64,000 nt of DNA from Hoeflea sp. YIM 152468 (GCF_029210485.1 NZ_JARGET010000012.1:1-64000), one strand, 5' to 3'; shown: positions 52,234 to 62,514, counted from the stretch's first letter. Notes: a model not told the origin generated them from the sequence alone. Numbers and translations: made by a program.

Positions 52234-53118
52234 ATGACCACGGTGCGTAAAATCAGAAAGGCTGTTCTGCCGGTTGCAGGGCTCGGGACCCGATTCCTTC
52301 CCGCCACCAAGGCTGTGCCGAAGGAAATGCTGACCGTCGTCGACAAGCCCGTGGTCCAGTATGTCGTCGAAGAAGCGATGGCCGCAGGCATCGAGCATTT
52401 TGTTTTCGTCACCGGGCGCAACAAGGGCGTGATCGAAGATCATTTCGACATCCAGACCGAACTGGAGGCGACGTTGCGCGAGCGCGGCAGGACGGCCGAA
52501 TTGGCGGTGTTGGAAGATATGCTGCCTCAAGCCGGCGCGACCAGCTTCACCCGCCAGCAAGCTCCGCTCGGTCTCGGACATGCTGTCTGGTGCGCCCGGG
52601 ATATCGTTGGTGACGAGCCCTTCGCGCTGCTGCTTCCCGACATGGTGATGCGCGACACGGTGGGCTGTCTTTCCGGCATGGTTGATCTGTACGAGAAGGT
52701 TGGCGGCAACATTGTCGCCGTCGCCGAATGCGATCCCGAGCAGGCGCACAGGTATGGTATTGTCGGGAAAGGCGAGGCCCTTGACGGCGGATTCCGCATT
52801 ACGGAAATGGTCGAGAAGCCGCCGAAGGGCACCGCCCCGTCCAATTATTACATTAACGGGCGCTATATTCTGCAGCCCGAGATCTTCAACATCCTGTCGA
52901 GCCAGGAACGCGGTGCGGGCAATGAGATTCAGGTGACCGATGCGATGCTCAAGCTTGCTGACCGGCAGGCGTTTTCTGCCTATCCCTTTGGCGGCGAGAC
53001 CTATGATTGCGGCTCCAAGGAAGGCTTTATCCTGGCCAATGTCGCCTTCGCACTAAGCCGGGATGACATCAGGCCACTGGTCGCAGACGGATTGCGAAAG
53101 CTCATTGCCGACGGCTAG
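52234..53118 (+). CDS. galU: UTP-glucose-1-phosphate uridylyltransferase
   Basis: Forms UDP-glucose from UTP and glucose-1-phosphate for lipopolysaccharide, exopolysaccharide and cyclic glucan synthesis. The 294-residue protein starts with the signature [17 protein letters not shown] (residues 16-32), followed by [13 protein letters not shown], the nucleotide-binding [12 protein letters not shown] and [27 protein letters not shown] eight bases before ATG 52234 supports the start. It shares the glucose-1-phosphate pool with the glycogen operon of this window. Confidence 0.95.
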   Translation: MTTVRKIRKAVLPVAGLGTRFLPATKAVPKEMLTVVDKPVVQYVVEEAMAAGIEHFVFVTGRNKGVIEDHFDIQTELEATLRERGRTAELAVLEDMLPQAGATSFTRQQAPLGLGHAVWCARDIVGDEPFALLLPDMVMRDTVGCLSGMVDLYEKVGGNIVAVAECDPEQAHRYGIVGKGEALDGGFRITEMVEKPPKGTAPSNYYINGRYILQPEIFNILSSQERGAGNEIQVTDAMLKLADRQAFSAYPFGGETYDCGSKEGFILANVAFALSRDDIRPLVADGLRKLIADG

Positions 53119-53193
53119 CCGGATGGCAGGATGTGCATGAGTCGTACACGCACAGGCCGCAACTGATCGCGCTGCGTGCAGTCGAGGCAGAGC

Positions 53194-54795
53194 CTATCTG
53201 CGCATCCTCAGGCCCAGACCTATCCGGGTGGTTTCTTCATCCGTTGCGCCGGGTTCTTCGGTTCGCTCATAGCTGGCGTCCGCTTCCAGATCGAGATAGC
53301 GATTTATGCTCCATGTCAGTCCGGTAGATGCGCCATAACTGCGCTGGTTGGCGCGGCTGCTGCCGGAATCATAATCTCTGTAGCTTGCCGTCGCCCCTAG
53401 CCTGGCAACCACCGCACTGTGGATCTGCTGTCTCAGGGTTGTATCGAACTCATAGACAATTGCGCCGGACTGGCCCGAGGCCGTGGCGGATTCAAGTGTC
53501 GTCGACAGACCCAGATTGACATCTGTGCCCCTGAGCGGTGACCAGTTCAGTTCGCCATCCAGAGTGAGGCCTGAAATGTCGGCCAGGTTGGCGTCATCAA
53601 GGGTCCGCAGAACATAGCCGGCCGCCAGCTCGCCACTGAGCTTTTCGCCTAGATTGACCTCTGCGCCGGCACGTCCGCCAATCGTCGTCGAGGACCGCTC
53701 AGCCCCGCTGGAATCTATGCGCTGATCATATTTTTCACGGCCAATTGACGCTTCCAGAAACGGGATCAATGCCGGTGATATGGCATAGCCGATCCTGGCG
53801 GTCAGTTCAGCGCCCAGCGTATCCCGGTCATCGACCAGCACACTGCTGCCATCGGCGAGGGTGGCGTCGCCATAGAGCCTGCGGGTCAGTTCCACTGTGG
53901 TGGTGCCGCGCAGCAGCCCGAGATTTTTCTGCAGCCCCGCACTGGCGCGCCATTCGTGAATTCCCGACTGGGTGGTGGCGCCGGAAATGGCGTTGGGATC
54001 GGTACGGCTTTCCTGTTCGTAACTGTAGCCGGCAGCCAATAGTGCCGTCAGGTCATCAACCAGATTCAGATTGAGCCGTGCATTGATGTCAGCGCTTGGC
54101 GATTCCGTGCCTGTGCCGGAGAGGTTTTTCTGCCAGGTGCCGGTTCCATCGACGCTGAGCTGGTGCCGGGACCAGTCGGATTGAAGCGTGCCGGACACTG
54201 TCGTTTGACTGTAGATCCGGCTGGTTTTGGCCGTGCCGTAACGGTTTGTTTCGTGCACAATTCGCTCATCAACAGACGGCCGCAGCGTCAGAGACCCAAA
54301 CCTGAATCCTGTGACCGTGCTCTCCTGATCCAGCGGCTCGGGAGCCAGACCATCGACAGTTTCAGCGCGGACGTTCTGGCGGGCCAGGCCTGCGGCATAA
54401 TCCTCGTCTGCCTGGCTGAGAACGGAGGGGGAGCCCATGGATCCTGTAACATCCTCCGCTTCCGCGCCGAGGGAGCTTTCGCTCGATCCGGTCGGCAGGC
54501 CAGAGGCTGAGGCAACAGCTTCAGTGTCATCCGGTCCAGATCCGGAACCGGGTGAGGCCGGACGTTGGACCGGCAGGGCGCCGTAGAGTGATGCAGCCGC
54601 GATGGATTGTCTCGGAGACGTTTGTTGAGTGGTTCCGCGCAGTTGATAAAGGTCGGTGGCGGCGTCATCGCGTGTAGCGGTTTGACCCCGGGCTGCGGCG
54701 ATCGTTGCCAGAATGCAAAGAGCAGACACACTGAGGCGAAGCCGGTTGCGCCGCGCTAGTTTGTGTGTGCTAAGAGTGTTGGTGCAATCGCGCAT
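53194..54795 (-). CDS. Outer-membrane beta-barrel protein
   Basis: A 533-residue exported protein: signal peptide (LRLSVSALCILATIAAARG), a low-complexity Ser/Gly/Ala region to about residue 140, then a long domain of alternating beta strands ending in arginine (RIGLGLRMRR), typical of the outer-membrane beta-barrel family BBP2 of rhizobia. Repeated strand-like units such as WSRHQLSVDGTGTWQKN and SYSYEQESR-type turns can be seen. It could be a porin-like or adhesin-related barrel; no substrate can be named. It is divergent from kpsF. Confidence 0.75.
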   Translation of the reverse strand: MRDCTNTLSTHKLARRNRLRLSVSALCILATIAAARGQTATRDDAATDLYQLRGTTQQTSPRQSIAAASLYGALPVQRPASPGSGSGPDDTEAVASASGLPTGSSESSLGAEAEDVTGSMGSPSVLSQADEDYAAGLARQNVRAETVDGLAPEPLDQESTVTGFRFGSLTLRPSVDERIVHETNRYGTAKTSRIYSQTTVSGTLQSDWSRHQLSVDGTGTWQKNLSGTGTESPSADINARLNLNLVDDLTALLAAGYSYEQESRTDPNAISGATTQSGIHEWRASAGLQKNLGLLRGTTTVELTRRLYGDATLADGSSVLVDDRDTLGAELTARIGYAISPALIPFLEASIGREKYDQRIDSSGAERSSTTIGGRAGAEVNLGEKLSGELAAGYVLRTLDDANLADISGLTLDGELNWSPLRGTDVNLGLSTTLESATASGQSGAIVYEFDTTLRQQIHSAVVARLGATASYRDYDSGSSRANQRSYGASTGLTWSINRYLDLEADASYERTEEPGATDEETTRIGLGLRMRR

Positions 54796-54897
54796 GCGTC
54801 GTGGGGTCCGGACTCATCCAAATCTTGTCAAACCGTAAACACTTGTGGTTAACGCAAGGTTTCGATCCCGAGCTTTGACCAATCTCTGCGGTGCTTG

Positions 54898-55929
54898 ATG
54901 GACACCGGGGCGGCAAAGCGATATTCCGGCGTGATGAAGAAGATCCTGCCAGACTATCCAAGCAATGAAATCCCGCGTTCGGCCGGGCGTACCATCCGCA
55001 CCGAAATGAACGGACTTCATGCCCTTGCTACGGCGCTTGAGAATGGGCTTGCTGAGCCCTTCACCCGGGCGGTTCAAACGCTGGGTTCCATTACCGGACG
55101 GGTGATCGTCACCGGCGTTGGCAAAAGCGGACATATAGGCGCCAAGATTGCCGCGACGCTGTCTTCGACCGGAACGCCGTCGCACTTTGTCCATCCCGCG
55201 GAAGCCAATCATGGCGATCTGGGCATGATTGAGCGTGATGACGCGATCATCGTGCTGTCCTGGTCGGGAGAAAGCGCGGAATTGAAGGGGATTCTTGCCT
55301 ATTCCCGCCGCTTTCAGATTCCGCTGGTGGCGTTCACCTCAGGCGCGGACTCAGCGTTGGCGCGCGAAGCCGATCTCGTCATGTTGCTGCCAAAGGAACA
55401 GGAAGCCTGCCCGCATGGGCTGGCGCCAACCACCTCGACGCTGATGCAGCTCGCCCTGGGCGATGCGCTTGCAGTGGCCTTGCTCGAGGCGAAGGGATTT
55501 ACCGCGGGCGATTTTCATACCTTTCATCCCGGCGGGCGGCTCGGGGCCAATCTGGCGCATGTGTCGGATGTGATGCACACTGGGGAATCCGTGCCGTTGG
55601 TCCCCTCGGGCACGCCGGCGCCGGAAGCAATCATGACGCTGTCGGTGCGAAAATTCGGCTGCGTCGGTATCACCGGGCCGGATGGACGGCTGATCGGCAT
55701 CGTCACCGATGGAGATGTGGCCCGCAATCTGGGCCGAAACCTGGTGGATCAGCCGATTGATGCGATCATGACAAGCCAGCCCAAGACGATTGCGCCCACC
55801 GCGCTCGCCAGCACGGCGATGGCCATCCTGAACCAGAACTCGATTGGCGCCCTGATCGTCACCGACAACACGCTGTCGCCGATCGGCATCGTGCACTTCC
55901 ACGACCTGCTGCGGATCGGGGTTGCCTGA
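54898..55929 (+). CDS. kpsF: D-arabinose-5-phosphate isomerase, KpsF/GutQ family
   Basis: Converts ribulose-5-phosphate to arabinose-5-phosphate, the first step to KDO for lipid A and capsule. Domain order: SIS domain (about residues 45-190, with VIVTGVGKSGHIGAKIAATL and PAEANHGDLGMI...LSWSGES) and a CBS pair (about 215-340, with VGITGPDGRLIGIVTDGDV). Length 343 is a little over the family norm. ATG 54898 is used; ATG 54934 (MKKILPDYPSN) is a plausible shorter start. The gene is divergent from the outer-membrane barrel gene. Confidence 0.92.
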   Translation: MDTGAAKRYSGVMKKILPDYPSNEIPRSAGRTIRTEMNGLHALATALENGLAEPFTRAVQTLGSITGRVIVTGVGKSGHIGAKIAATLSSTGTPSHFVHPAEANHGDLGMIERDDAIIVLSWSGESAELKGILAYSRRFQIPLVAFTSGADSALAREADLVMLLPKEQEACPHGLAPTTSTLMQLALGDALAVALLEAKGFTAGDFHTFHPGGRLGANLAHVSDVMHTGESVPLVPSGTPAPEAIMTLSVRKFGCVGITGPDGRLIGIVTDGDVARNLGRNLVDQPIDAIMTSQPKTIAPTALASTAMAILNQNSIGALIVTDNTLSPIGIVHFHDLLRIGVA

Positions 55930-56010
55930 CTTCATCTTGTCAGACGCCGGTGGTGGGCAGGGGGTCAGCGAGGCGGGCCTGTTGCTCCCGCACCCCGCCT
56001 CAAATGGTGA

Positions 56011-56466
56011 TCAGGCCCGCTCGACCGACAGGCCTCCGGCTTGCGCCGCGATGATGCGGACCCGTGTTCCTGCCGGCATCTCGGTGCCCTGAACGATCCA
56101 GGTGGTGTCATCAAGCCGGATGCGTCCCTTGCCGTCGATGATCGGCTCTTCCAGCGTCGCTGTCCGGCCGACCAGGCCTTCGATCCGCCGGTTGAGCATT
56201 GGCTGGTCGCTTTCGGCGCTGGCGCTGGAAATCCGGCGTCCGGCAAGGGCGAAGCCGATGGCCAGCACTGCGAAAACCAGCAGCTGCAACTGCCAGCCCC
56301 AAAAATCGGCCCCCCACACGGCAAGCGAAATGGCACCAACGACGATGGCGGCCAAACCTATCCACAGCAGAAAGACACCCGGAACCAGAATTTCCACGCC
56401 AAGAAACAGCAGACCTATGATCCACCAGGTCCATGGCCCGAGTTCTGTTGCCAGGGCCACAATCAT
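56011..56466 (-). CDS. NfeD family membrane protein
   Basis: A 151-residue short-type NfeD: three hydrophobic helices ([35 protein letters not shown] region) and a C-terminal OB-fold (about 85-148) with [20 protein letters not shown] and [19 protein letters not shown]. NfeD proteins act together with SPFH proteins in membrane microdomains; the neighbouring SPFH gene overlaps it by four bases (ATGA), so the two are probably made as a pair. Confidence 0.9.
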   Translation of the reverse strand: MIVALATELGPWTWWIIGLLFLGVEILVPGVFLLWIGLAAIVVGAISLAVWGADFWGWQLQLLVFAVLAIGFALAGRRISSASAESDQPMLNRRIEGLVGRTATLEEPIIDGKGRIRLDDTTWIVQGTEMPAGTRVRIIAAQAGGLSVERA

Positions 56467-57476
56467 GTGTCTTGCTCCCCTTGCGGCTTGGCCTGGTAGC
56501 CGGGTGTGGTGGCAGACGACCGGCGAACTGCCTGGCCGGAGGAAGGCTGAGCGCCATTCACGTCGAAGACTTCCTTGGCAATCGCGCCGATGCCACCCAG
56601 TGACCCGATCAGCGAGGAGGCTTCCAGCGGCATCAGGATGACCTTCTGGTTTGGCGCCGAGGCAATCTGTCCAAGTGCCTCGGTGTATTTTTGCGCGACA
56701 AAATAGTTGATCGCTGTCACATCGCCTTCGGAGATGGCAACCGACATCATCGTGGTCGCCTTGGCTTCTGCTTCGGCAAGCCGCTCGCGGGCCTCGGCAT
56801 CCCGGAATGCCGCGTCCCGACGGCCCTCGGCTTCGAGGATGGCGGACTGTTTGGCGCCCTCTGCGCGCAAGATCTGGGAATTGCGCGAGCCTTCGGCTTC
56901 CAGGATATCTGCGCGCTTCTCGCGCTCCGCCTTCATCTGCCGGCCCATGGCCTCGACCAGATCGACCGGGGGAGCGATGTCCTTGATTTCGACGCGGGTG
57001 ATCTTGATGCCCCAGGGGGCGGCGGCCTGGTCCACAACGCGCAACAGCCGGTCATTGATGGCATCGCGGTTGGAGAGAAGTTCGTCGAGATCCATCGACC
57101 CCATCACCGAGCGGATGTTGGTCATGGTCAGATTAAGCAGGGCCTGTTCCAGATTCGATACCTGGTAGGCTGCTTCCGCAGCGTTGAGCACCTGATAGAA
57201 TGAGACCGCATCGGCGGAAACGGAGGCATTGTCGCGGGTGATGACTTCCTGGGTGGGAATGTCGAGCACCTGCTCCATGATGTTTATCTTGCGGCCGATG
57301 CGGTCGACAAACGGGACAATGATGTTCAAGCCGGGGGTGAGGGTTCGGGTGTAGCGTCCGAACCGTTCAACCGTGAAGGCATAGCCTTGCGGCACCGTCT
57401 TGATCCCGGAAAACAGGACCAGGATTGCAATGACAACGACGACGATGACCGTGATATCCAGTCCCAACATGCCCAA
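56463..57476 (-). CDS. qmcA: SPFH/stomatin-like protein, QmcA type
   Basis: A 337-residue membrane-anchored scaffold: an N-terminal helix ([18 protein letters not shown]), the SPFH/band-7 domain (about 28-190: [35 protein letters not shown]), then a long charged coiled coil ([20 protein letters not shown] and so on, about 195-265). Such proteins form ring-like assemblies with NfeD and influence membrane proteases; QmcA works near FtsH in E. coli. First gene of a two-gene operon with nfeD. Confidence 0.9.
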   Translation of the reverse strand: MGMLGLDITVIVVVVIAILVLFSGIKTVPQGYAFTVERFGRYTRTLTPGLNIIVPFVDRIGRKINIMEQVLDIPTQEVITRDNASVSADAVSFYQVLNAAEAAYQVSNLEQALLNLTMTNIRSVMGSMDLDELLSNRDAINDRLLRVVDQAAAPWGIKITRVEIKDIAPPVDLVEAMGRQMKAEREKRADILEAEGSRNSQILRAEGAKQSAILEAEGRRDAAFRDAEARERLAEAEAKATTMMSVAISEGDVTAINYFVAQKYTEALGQIASAPNQKVILMPLEASSLIGSLGGIGAIAKEVFDVNGAQPSSGQAVRRSSATTPGYQAKPQGEQDT

Positions 57477-57614
57477 CGCTCCCGTATTTTATTGCGGCCA
57501 GCAGAATTGCCGCGCTAGCCCAAACAGGTAGTTGGTCTTGCAGGGGCTTGCAATCTTCCGGCGGGATTATCTTGCCGCAAGCCCAAGAATGGATGCTTCT
57601 GGCCGGCAGACCCG

Positions 57615-58691
57615 TTAGACCCAGCCTTGCAACTCGCGCCGGACAATGGTTTCGAGCACCTTCATGCCGCTTTCGGAATCATTGAGACACGGGACGTGGG
57701 TGAATTTCTCACCGCCGTGTTCGAGAAATATCTCGCCAGCCTCGCCGGCAATTTCCTCAAGGGTCTCCAGGCAATCGGAAACGAAACCGGGATTGATGAC
57801 AGCCATGCGCTTCACCCCATCCCTGGCCAGCTTCTCCACGGTTTTGTCGGTATAGGGTTGCAGCCACTCTTCGGGTCCGAAACGCGACTGGAACGTGACC
57901 ATCAGCTTTTCCTTCGGCCACCCCAGCCGTTCACAGACCAGCCGCGCCGTTTTGAGGCATTGGCAATGATAGGGGTCACCCTTGAGAAAGTAGGATTGTG
58001 GAATGCCGTGAAACGAGGTGAGAACGATTTCAGGCTCCCAATCAAGCCCGGCGATATGGGACTCGATCGACTGGGCGATCGCCTCGATATAGGCCGGATC
58101 GTCGTGATAGGGCGGAACCGTCCGCAAGGCCGGCTGCCAGCGCATGCCCATCAGGGCCTGGAACGCCTTGTCATTGACGGTGGCGGTGGTGGCCGCAGCG
58201 TATTGCGGATAAAGTGGAAACAGCACGATGCGATCGCATCCCGCATCCTTGAGCGCCTGCAGCTTGTCGGGAATTGACGGCTGGCCGTAACGCATCGCCC
58301 AGTCCACCTGCACGGAAGGATGGTCTGCCAGGATCTGACCCAGCTTGTCGGATTGATTGCGGGTGTATGTTCTCAGGTAGCTTTCATCGAGATCCCTGTT
58401 CCAGATCTCCTCATAGGCCTTGCCAACGCGCCCCGGGCGGGTGTTGAGCACGATGCCGAACAGGATCGGGTACCAGTACAGGCGCGACCATTCGATCACC
58501 CGCCTGTCGGTGAGGAACTCCTTGAGATAGCGGCGCATCGATTTGTAGTCCGTGCCGTCCGGGGTTCCCAGATTGACGATCAGAACGCCAACTTTCTGGA
58601 TTTTTACCGGCGGATGTTCGGCGGGAAGCTCGCCCACCGCCCGGCTGGCTTCGTCAGACATACTTACATGCGTGTTCAAGGTCGCGTCCAT
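57615..58691 (-). CDS. hemH: Ferrochelatase
   Basis: Inserts Fe2+ into protoporphyrin IX, the last step of heme synthesis, at the membrane. The 358-residue protein has VGVLIVNLGTPDGTDYKSMRRYL at the start, AMRYGQPSI, LFPLYPQYAAATTATVND, the active-site His in LTSFHGIPQSYFLKGDPYH and TFQSRFGPEEWLQPYTD. The N-terminal extension of about 30 residues (MDATLNTHVSMSDEAS...) is a little long; an internal ATG at residue 11 is an alternative. It stands alone. Confidence 0.94.
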   Translation of the reverse strand: MDATLNTHVSMSDEASRAVGELPAEHPPVKIQKVGVLIVNLGTPDGTDYKSMRRYLKEFLTDRRVIEWSRLYWYPILFGIVLNTRPGRVGKAYEEIWNRDLDESYLRTYTRNQSDKLGQILADHPSVQVDWAMRYGQPSIPDKLQALKDAGCDRIVLFPLYPQYAAATTATVNDKAFQALMGMRWQPALRTVPPYHDDPAYIEAIAQSIESHIAGLDWEPEIVLTSFHGIPQSYFLKGDPYHCQCLKTARLVCERLGWPKEKLMVTFQSRFGPEEWLQPYTDKTVEKLARDGVKRMAVINPGFVSDCLETLEEIAGEAGEIFLEHGGEKFTHVPCLNDSESGMKVLETIVRRELQGWV

Positions 58692-58793
58692 TTCATGATT
58701 GTCTCAGCTGTGTTGGCTTCGTCTGGAACATAGTGGCACGGTTCGACAAATCAATCTTCCGCAAGCCGGCCAATGCGGGATAGCGCATGCAAA

Positions 58794-58815
58794 AGGGCCC
58801 GGAAAACCGGGCCCT
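58794..58815 (-). terminator. Rho-independent terminator of the 5'-nucleotidase gene
   Basis: Perfect 9-bp stem AGGGCCCGG/CCGGGCCCT around a four-base loop; on the minus strand the second arm runs into TTTTGC. It is 25 bases after the gene's stop codon. Confidence 0.85.
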
Positions 58816-58839
58816 GGCGCATATCGCAGGAAAACAGGC

Positions 58840-60732
58840 CTACCTGGCGGGGACCGACAGGGTGTCGCCGATCGTCAGACCCTTTGCTTCGGCAGATGGA
58901 TTGGCTTCTGCGATCATAGGCCACAGTGTGGCGTCACCATAATACGTCTTGGCGAGATCCCACAGGGTGTCGCCCGAAGCCACGATGTGCTCCTTGCCCG
59001 CCGTGGCCGTTTCGGCAGCGGCGTCCTTGGCCATCGCCGCCTCTTCAGCTGCAGGCTCCACGGCAACGTCCGGAGCCTCGGCAGCCGCTTCCTCCTCAGC
59101 CGGAGCCGAATCGGTCATCGGCTTCGTTGCTGCGGCCATCACGCGACCGTCGGTATAGGGCTTGTAGGGGGTATTCTTGGCCAGGTAGTCGGCGACCACC
59201 TGTTCAAGGCCCGGACCGAAATCATAAGCGTTCATGCCAGCGGAACTGAAGACCGAATAGCCGTCGCCACCACCTCGCATGTAATTGTTGGTTGCGACAG
59301 AATAGACTGTCTCGGGTTCAATTGGCTCGAAGCCGTCCCCTTTCTTGACCTCGACAGAGACGATCCGGGAGCCGGCCTCGGCATCCTTGTCGAACGTGTA
59401 GCGCAGACCGGCGACCTGGGCGAAGCGGCCACCACCTTCTTCAATCTGGCTGGCGCCGTTCTCAAGCGCAGCGACGATGTCGGACCCCTTCAACTCGAAT
59501 GTGGCCAGCGTGTTCTGGAACGGAAGTACCGAGAGGACTTCACCCATGGTGATCTCTCCGGCATCGATCGAGGCGCGCAATCCCCCGCCATTCTGGATCG
59601 CGATCGTCACACCCTGATCGCTGACCCGGTCAAGCATGGCATCGGCCACGAGATTGCCCATTTCGCACTCGCCGGCGCGGCAGGTGTCGCGGCTGCCGTC
59701 AATCGCCGCATCTGTATCTGACACCCTGCGGGTCTTGAGTTCCTCGATCGGCGCGCCAAGTTCCTTGATCCGCGCCAGAACGCCTTCATCGGGGATGATT
59801 GTGCTGTCGAGCAGAATTGGATCGCCCTTGGCTTCCCTGACCACACCATCATCGTCGAAGGTGACAGTGAATTCACCAAGATATTTCGAGTAGGAGGCGG
59901 CCTGTGCGACAGGCACCTTGTAGCCCCCAGGGTTGTCGATCATCGTCGGGTAAGGGCCCTCGGCGTTTTCATCGGTGTTTGACAGCAGGGAGTGCGAATG
60001 ACCGCCGACGACAACGTCGACGCCGGGAATCCTTGCCACCAATTCCATATCGCGCGGGTAGCCGACATGGGTCAGCGCGATGATCTTGTTGACACCTTCG
60101 GCCGTGAGTTTCTCAACTTCGGCGGTGATTGACCTGATGTCGTCTGCAATCAGGATATTGGGTCCGGGGGAGGCAATCTCCGGCGTGTCGTTGGTGACGG
60201 CGCCGACGATGCCGATTTTTTCACCGCCAACTTCCATCACCATTGATGGCTTGATCCGGTCTCCGACCTTCGATGACACACTGGCAGCGACATTGGCGGA
60301 GAGGACCGGAAACGCGATGACATCAAGGAACGGTGCCAGCGCTTCTTCGCCATCATCGAACTCGTGGTTGCCGACGGTCATGGCATCAAATTTCATCTGG
60401 TTGAGGAATTCGGCTTCAACCGTGCCCTTGTAAGTGGTGTAGAACAGCGAGCCCTGGAAGTTGTCACCGCCGTTGAGTAGCAGGACGTTGCTGCCATCCA
60501 GCGCCTTGCGGCGGTCGGCGATGGCGGTGACCAGCCGTGCTGCACCGCCGAAACATTTCCCTTCCGTCTCGTCCTCTGCCGCACAGGTGGATTCATACTT
60601 GTTGTTGGATTCAATGCGGCTATGCCAGTCATTGATGTGCAGGATTGTCAGGCTGTAATCGGCCAAAGCCGCGCCCGAGCTCATGCCCAGGACCGATGCC
60701 GACAGCAATGCTCGCTTGATGATTTTGTTCAT
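58840..60732 (-). CDS. 5'-nucleotidase/UDP-sugar hydrolase with C-terminal LysM
   Basis: A 630-residue periplasmic metallophosphoesterase of the UshA/CpdB superfamily. After a signal peptide (LLSASVLGMSSGAALA) come the metal-site motifs TILHINDWHSR, NGGDNFQGSLF and VGNHEFDDGE, then a 5'-nucleotidase C-terminal domain (about 345-520, with GNLVADAMLDR and IQNGGGLRASI). An alanine/glutamate-rich linker leads to a LysM domain in the last 50 residues (VASGDTLWDLAKTYYGD), which would tether the enzyme to peptidoglycan. ATG 60732, with GGGAG upstream, replaces a longer frame starting 28 codons earlier. Confidence 0.9.
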   Translation of the reverse strand: MNKIIKRALLSASVLGMSSGAALADYSLTILHINDWHSRIESNNKYESTCAAEDETEGKCFGGAARLVTAIADRRKALDGSNVLLLNGGDNFQGSLFYTTYKGTVEAEFLNQMKFDAMTVGNHEFDDGEEALAPFLDVIAFPVLSANVAASVSSKVGDRIKPSMVMEVGGEKIGIVGAVTNDTPEIASPGPNILIADDIRSITAEVEKLTAEGVNKIIALTHVGYPRDMELVARIPGVDVVVGGHSHSLLSNTDENAEGPYPTMIDNPGGYKVPVAQAASYSKYLGEFTVTFDDDGVVREAKGDPILLDSTIIPDEGVLARIKELGAPIEELKTRRVSDTDAAIDGSRDTCRAGECEMGNLVADAMLDRVSDQGVTIAIQNGGGLRASIDAGEITMGEVLSVLPFQNTLATFELKGSDIVAALENGASQIEEGGGRFAQVAGLRYTFDKDAEAGSRIVSVEVKKGDGFEPIEPETVYSVATNNYMRGGGDGYSVFSSAGMNAYDFGPGLEQVVADYLAKNTPYKPYTDGRVMAAATKPMTDSAPAEEEAAAEAPDVAVEPAAEEAAMAKDAAAETATAGKEHIVASGDTLWDLAKTYYGDATLWPMIAEANPSAEAKGLTIGDTLSVPAR

Positions 60733-60870
60733 GTAACTGCTCCCTTTTCGCTGCTTACAGCGTGCCAGATGTCGAGTGTCGAGGCCGACCGGGCAGGCTT
60801 TAATGAATGGTTTCACTAACAGCGGGGAACTTCAAGTGCGACTTAGGCACGGGGTGATTTTTTGACGGTG

Positions 60871-62124
60871 TCAGGCCGTGTAGTCGCGCTCGTCAGCGAT
60901 CACCTTGCCATCGTTGGGCAGGCTGGCCGGGGCAGCGATTTCCACCGAGCCGCGCAATTTGGCGATGGCCGACAGGGTTTTTTCGATGTCCTGCGCCACA
61001 GGTGCAGCGCCGGCTGCGGGTTCCACCATCAGGGTCATCACATCCGCATCGCCGGAGCGGCTGACGACAAGGCGTGCGCGGGCGATTTCGGGGTGCGCCT
61101 TGAGGACTTCGGCCACCTGTTTGGGATCCACGAACATGCCCTTGACCTTGGTGCGCTGATCGGCGCGGCCCATCCAGCCCTGAATGCGCGGTCCTGTACG
61201 CCCGCAGGGAGATGCGCCGGACAGCATCGCAGACAGATCGCCGGTCCCGAAACGGACAAGGGGATAGCCCGGGTTCAAGCTGGTGACCACCAATTCGCCG
61301 ACTTCTTCGTCTGGCACCGGATCATTGGTGCCGGGGCGGACGATCTCGACGATGATTCCCTCATTGACAATCATGCCGGGGTGTGGCGCGCCGCTGGCAT
61401 CAGTACTTTCATAGGCGATCACGCCGAGATCGGCCGTGGCATAGCACTGCAGCACAGAGACAGCCCGGTCGGTATAATATTGCCGCAGCGAGGGAAACAG
61501 CGCCCCGCCGGAGACCAGGGCGCGCTTGATCGATGAGAGGTTCTGACCGAGTTCATCGGCTTTTTCGAGAATGGTTTTGAGGTAGTCCGGTGTTCCGGTG
61601 AAACCACTGGGCTTCAGACGGGCGATTGCATCGACCTGCGCTTCCGTGTTGCCGGCGCCTGCGGGGAACACCAGGCAACCCAGTGCCCGTGCGCCCTCAT
61701 CGAGAATGAAACCGCCCGGCGTCATGTGGTAGCTGAGCGCGTTGTGAATGACATCACCGGAGCGGAAGCCCGCGGCAAACAGCGCGCGGGCCGAAGACCA
61801 GGGGTCGATGCCAAGTCCCTGTGGCTCCCAGACCGGACCGGGGGACAGAAAGACCCGATTGCCCTTCAAGGCGTCCACATCGGCAAGCCCGCCAAACGGT
61901 GGATTGGCTGCCTGCATTTCCATCAGGTCCGGTTTGCGCAGCACCGGCAGGCTCGCCAGGGCCGTCCGGTCGCCAAGGGTTGCCGGGTCAGGATGGCCGA
62001 GCCAGGTATCAAGGGCCGGAAGCCGCTTGAGGCTGTGGCGCAGCAGGGCCCGGAACTCGTCGAAGGCTTGCAGTTCGCGGGCTTCGGGCGCGCGTGTTTC
62101 ACGATCATCGAAATGACGGGTCAT
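60871..62124 (-). CDS. PaaK-like AMP-binding CoA ligase
   Basis: A 417-residue adenylate-forming enzyme resembling phenylacetate-CoA ligase: LPALDTWLGHPDPATLGDRT near the start, then GFTGTPDYLKTILEKADELG, KRALVSGGALFPSLRQYYTDR, CYATADLGVIAYES and the C-terminal lid GRADQRTKVKGMFVDPKQVAEVL. The usual SGTTG phosphate loop is not obvious (LSPGPVWEPQG in its place), so it belongs to the branch of PaaK-like proteins with altered loops. No paa genes adjoin it, so the acid substrate is unknown. Confidence 0.78.
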   Translation of the reverse strand: MTRHFDDRETRAPEARELQAFDEFRALLRHSLKRLPALDTWLGHPDPATLGDRTALASLPVLRKPDLMEMQAANPPFGGLADVDALKGNRVFLSPGPVWEPQGLGIDPWSSARALFAAGFRSGDVIHNALSYHMTPGGFILDEGARALGCLVFPAGAGNTEAQVDAIARLKPSGFTGTPDYLKTILEKADELGQNLSSIKRALVSGGALFPSLRQYYTDRAVSVLQCYATADLGVIAYESTDASGAPHPGMIVNEGIIVEIVRPGTNDPVPDEEVGELVVTSLNPGYPLVRFGTGDLSAMLSGASPCGRTGPRIQGWMGRADQRTKVKGMFVDPKQVAEVLKAHPEIARARLVVSRSGDADVMTLMVEPAAGAAPVAQDIEKTLSAIAKLRGSVEIAAPASLPNDGKVIADERDYTA

Positions 62125-62148
62125 GATGTGGGCCCTGTGCTTGCCTGC

Positions 62149-62514
62149 CTAGATGCGACGCACCAAGGTGAACTGTGTATTACCGTCGTCCGTGCAATTC
62201 ATTTGATTGGTTGAGGCTATGAGACAGCGAGCTTTTTTGTTTCTCTCACTCTTCATTGAAAAAAACGAAATATCGACTGTTTGTGCGTCAGTCATAATAT
62301 AGTTTCCGCGGGTTAAAAGTTCGCCAGTTTGGCTGAAAACCGAGGAAAATGTACCGTTCGAAAAAGTTGAAATTGCAATGCCATCAGCACCAACCCACTG
62401 TCCCTCGATGCCCTGCGGCTGCACCGGCATGGGACGTGGCGAATAGGTGGCGGACTGGCAGGCCGCCAACAAAGCGGCGAGCGCGCCAATGGCGATAATA
62501 CGATGTGGTTTCAT
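62149..62514 (-). CDS. omp10: Omp10-type outer-membrane lipoprotein
   Basis: A 121-residue lipoprotein: signal peptide with lipobox L-A-A-C (MKPHRIIAIGALAALLAAC, Cys19), then a small beta-rich domain GIEGQWVGADGIAISTFSNG, LTRGNYIMTDAQTVDISFFS and the pair of cysteines in RCLIASTNQMNCTDDG, ending FTLVRRI. This layout matches Omp10 of Brucella and its rhizobial relatives. Its function is not firmly known. The gene is more A/T-rich than its neighbours. ATG 62514 is the start; an in-frame extension has no family support. Confidence 0.82.
   Translation of the reverse strand: MKPHRIIAIGALAALLAACQSATYSPRPMPVQPQGIEGQWVGADGIAISTFSNGTFSSVFSQTGELLTRGNYIMTDAQTVDISFFSMKSERNKKARCLIASTNQMNCTDDGNTQFTLVRRI

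Noticed and set aside
55970-56001. GAGGCGGG/CCCGCCTC inverted repeat between kpsF and the nfeD gene as a terminator
   Set aside because: The loop is 16 bases and no T-run follows on either strand; a role is possible but not supported.
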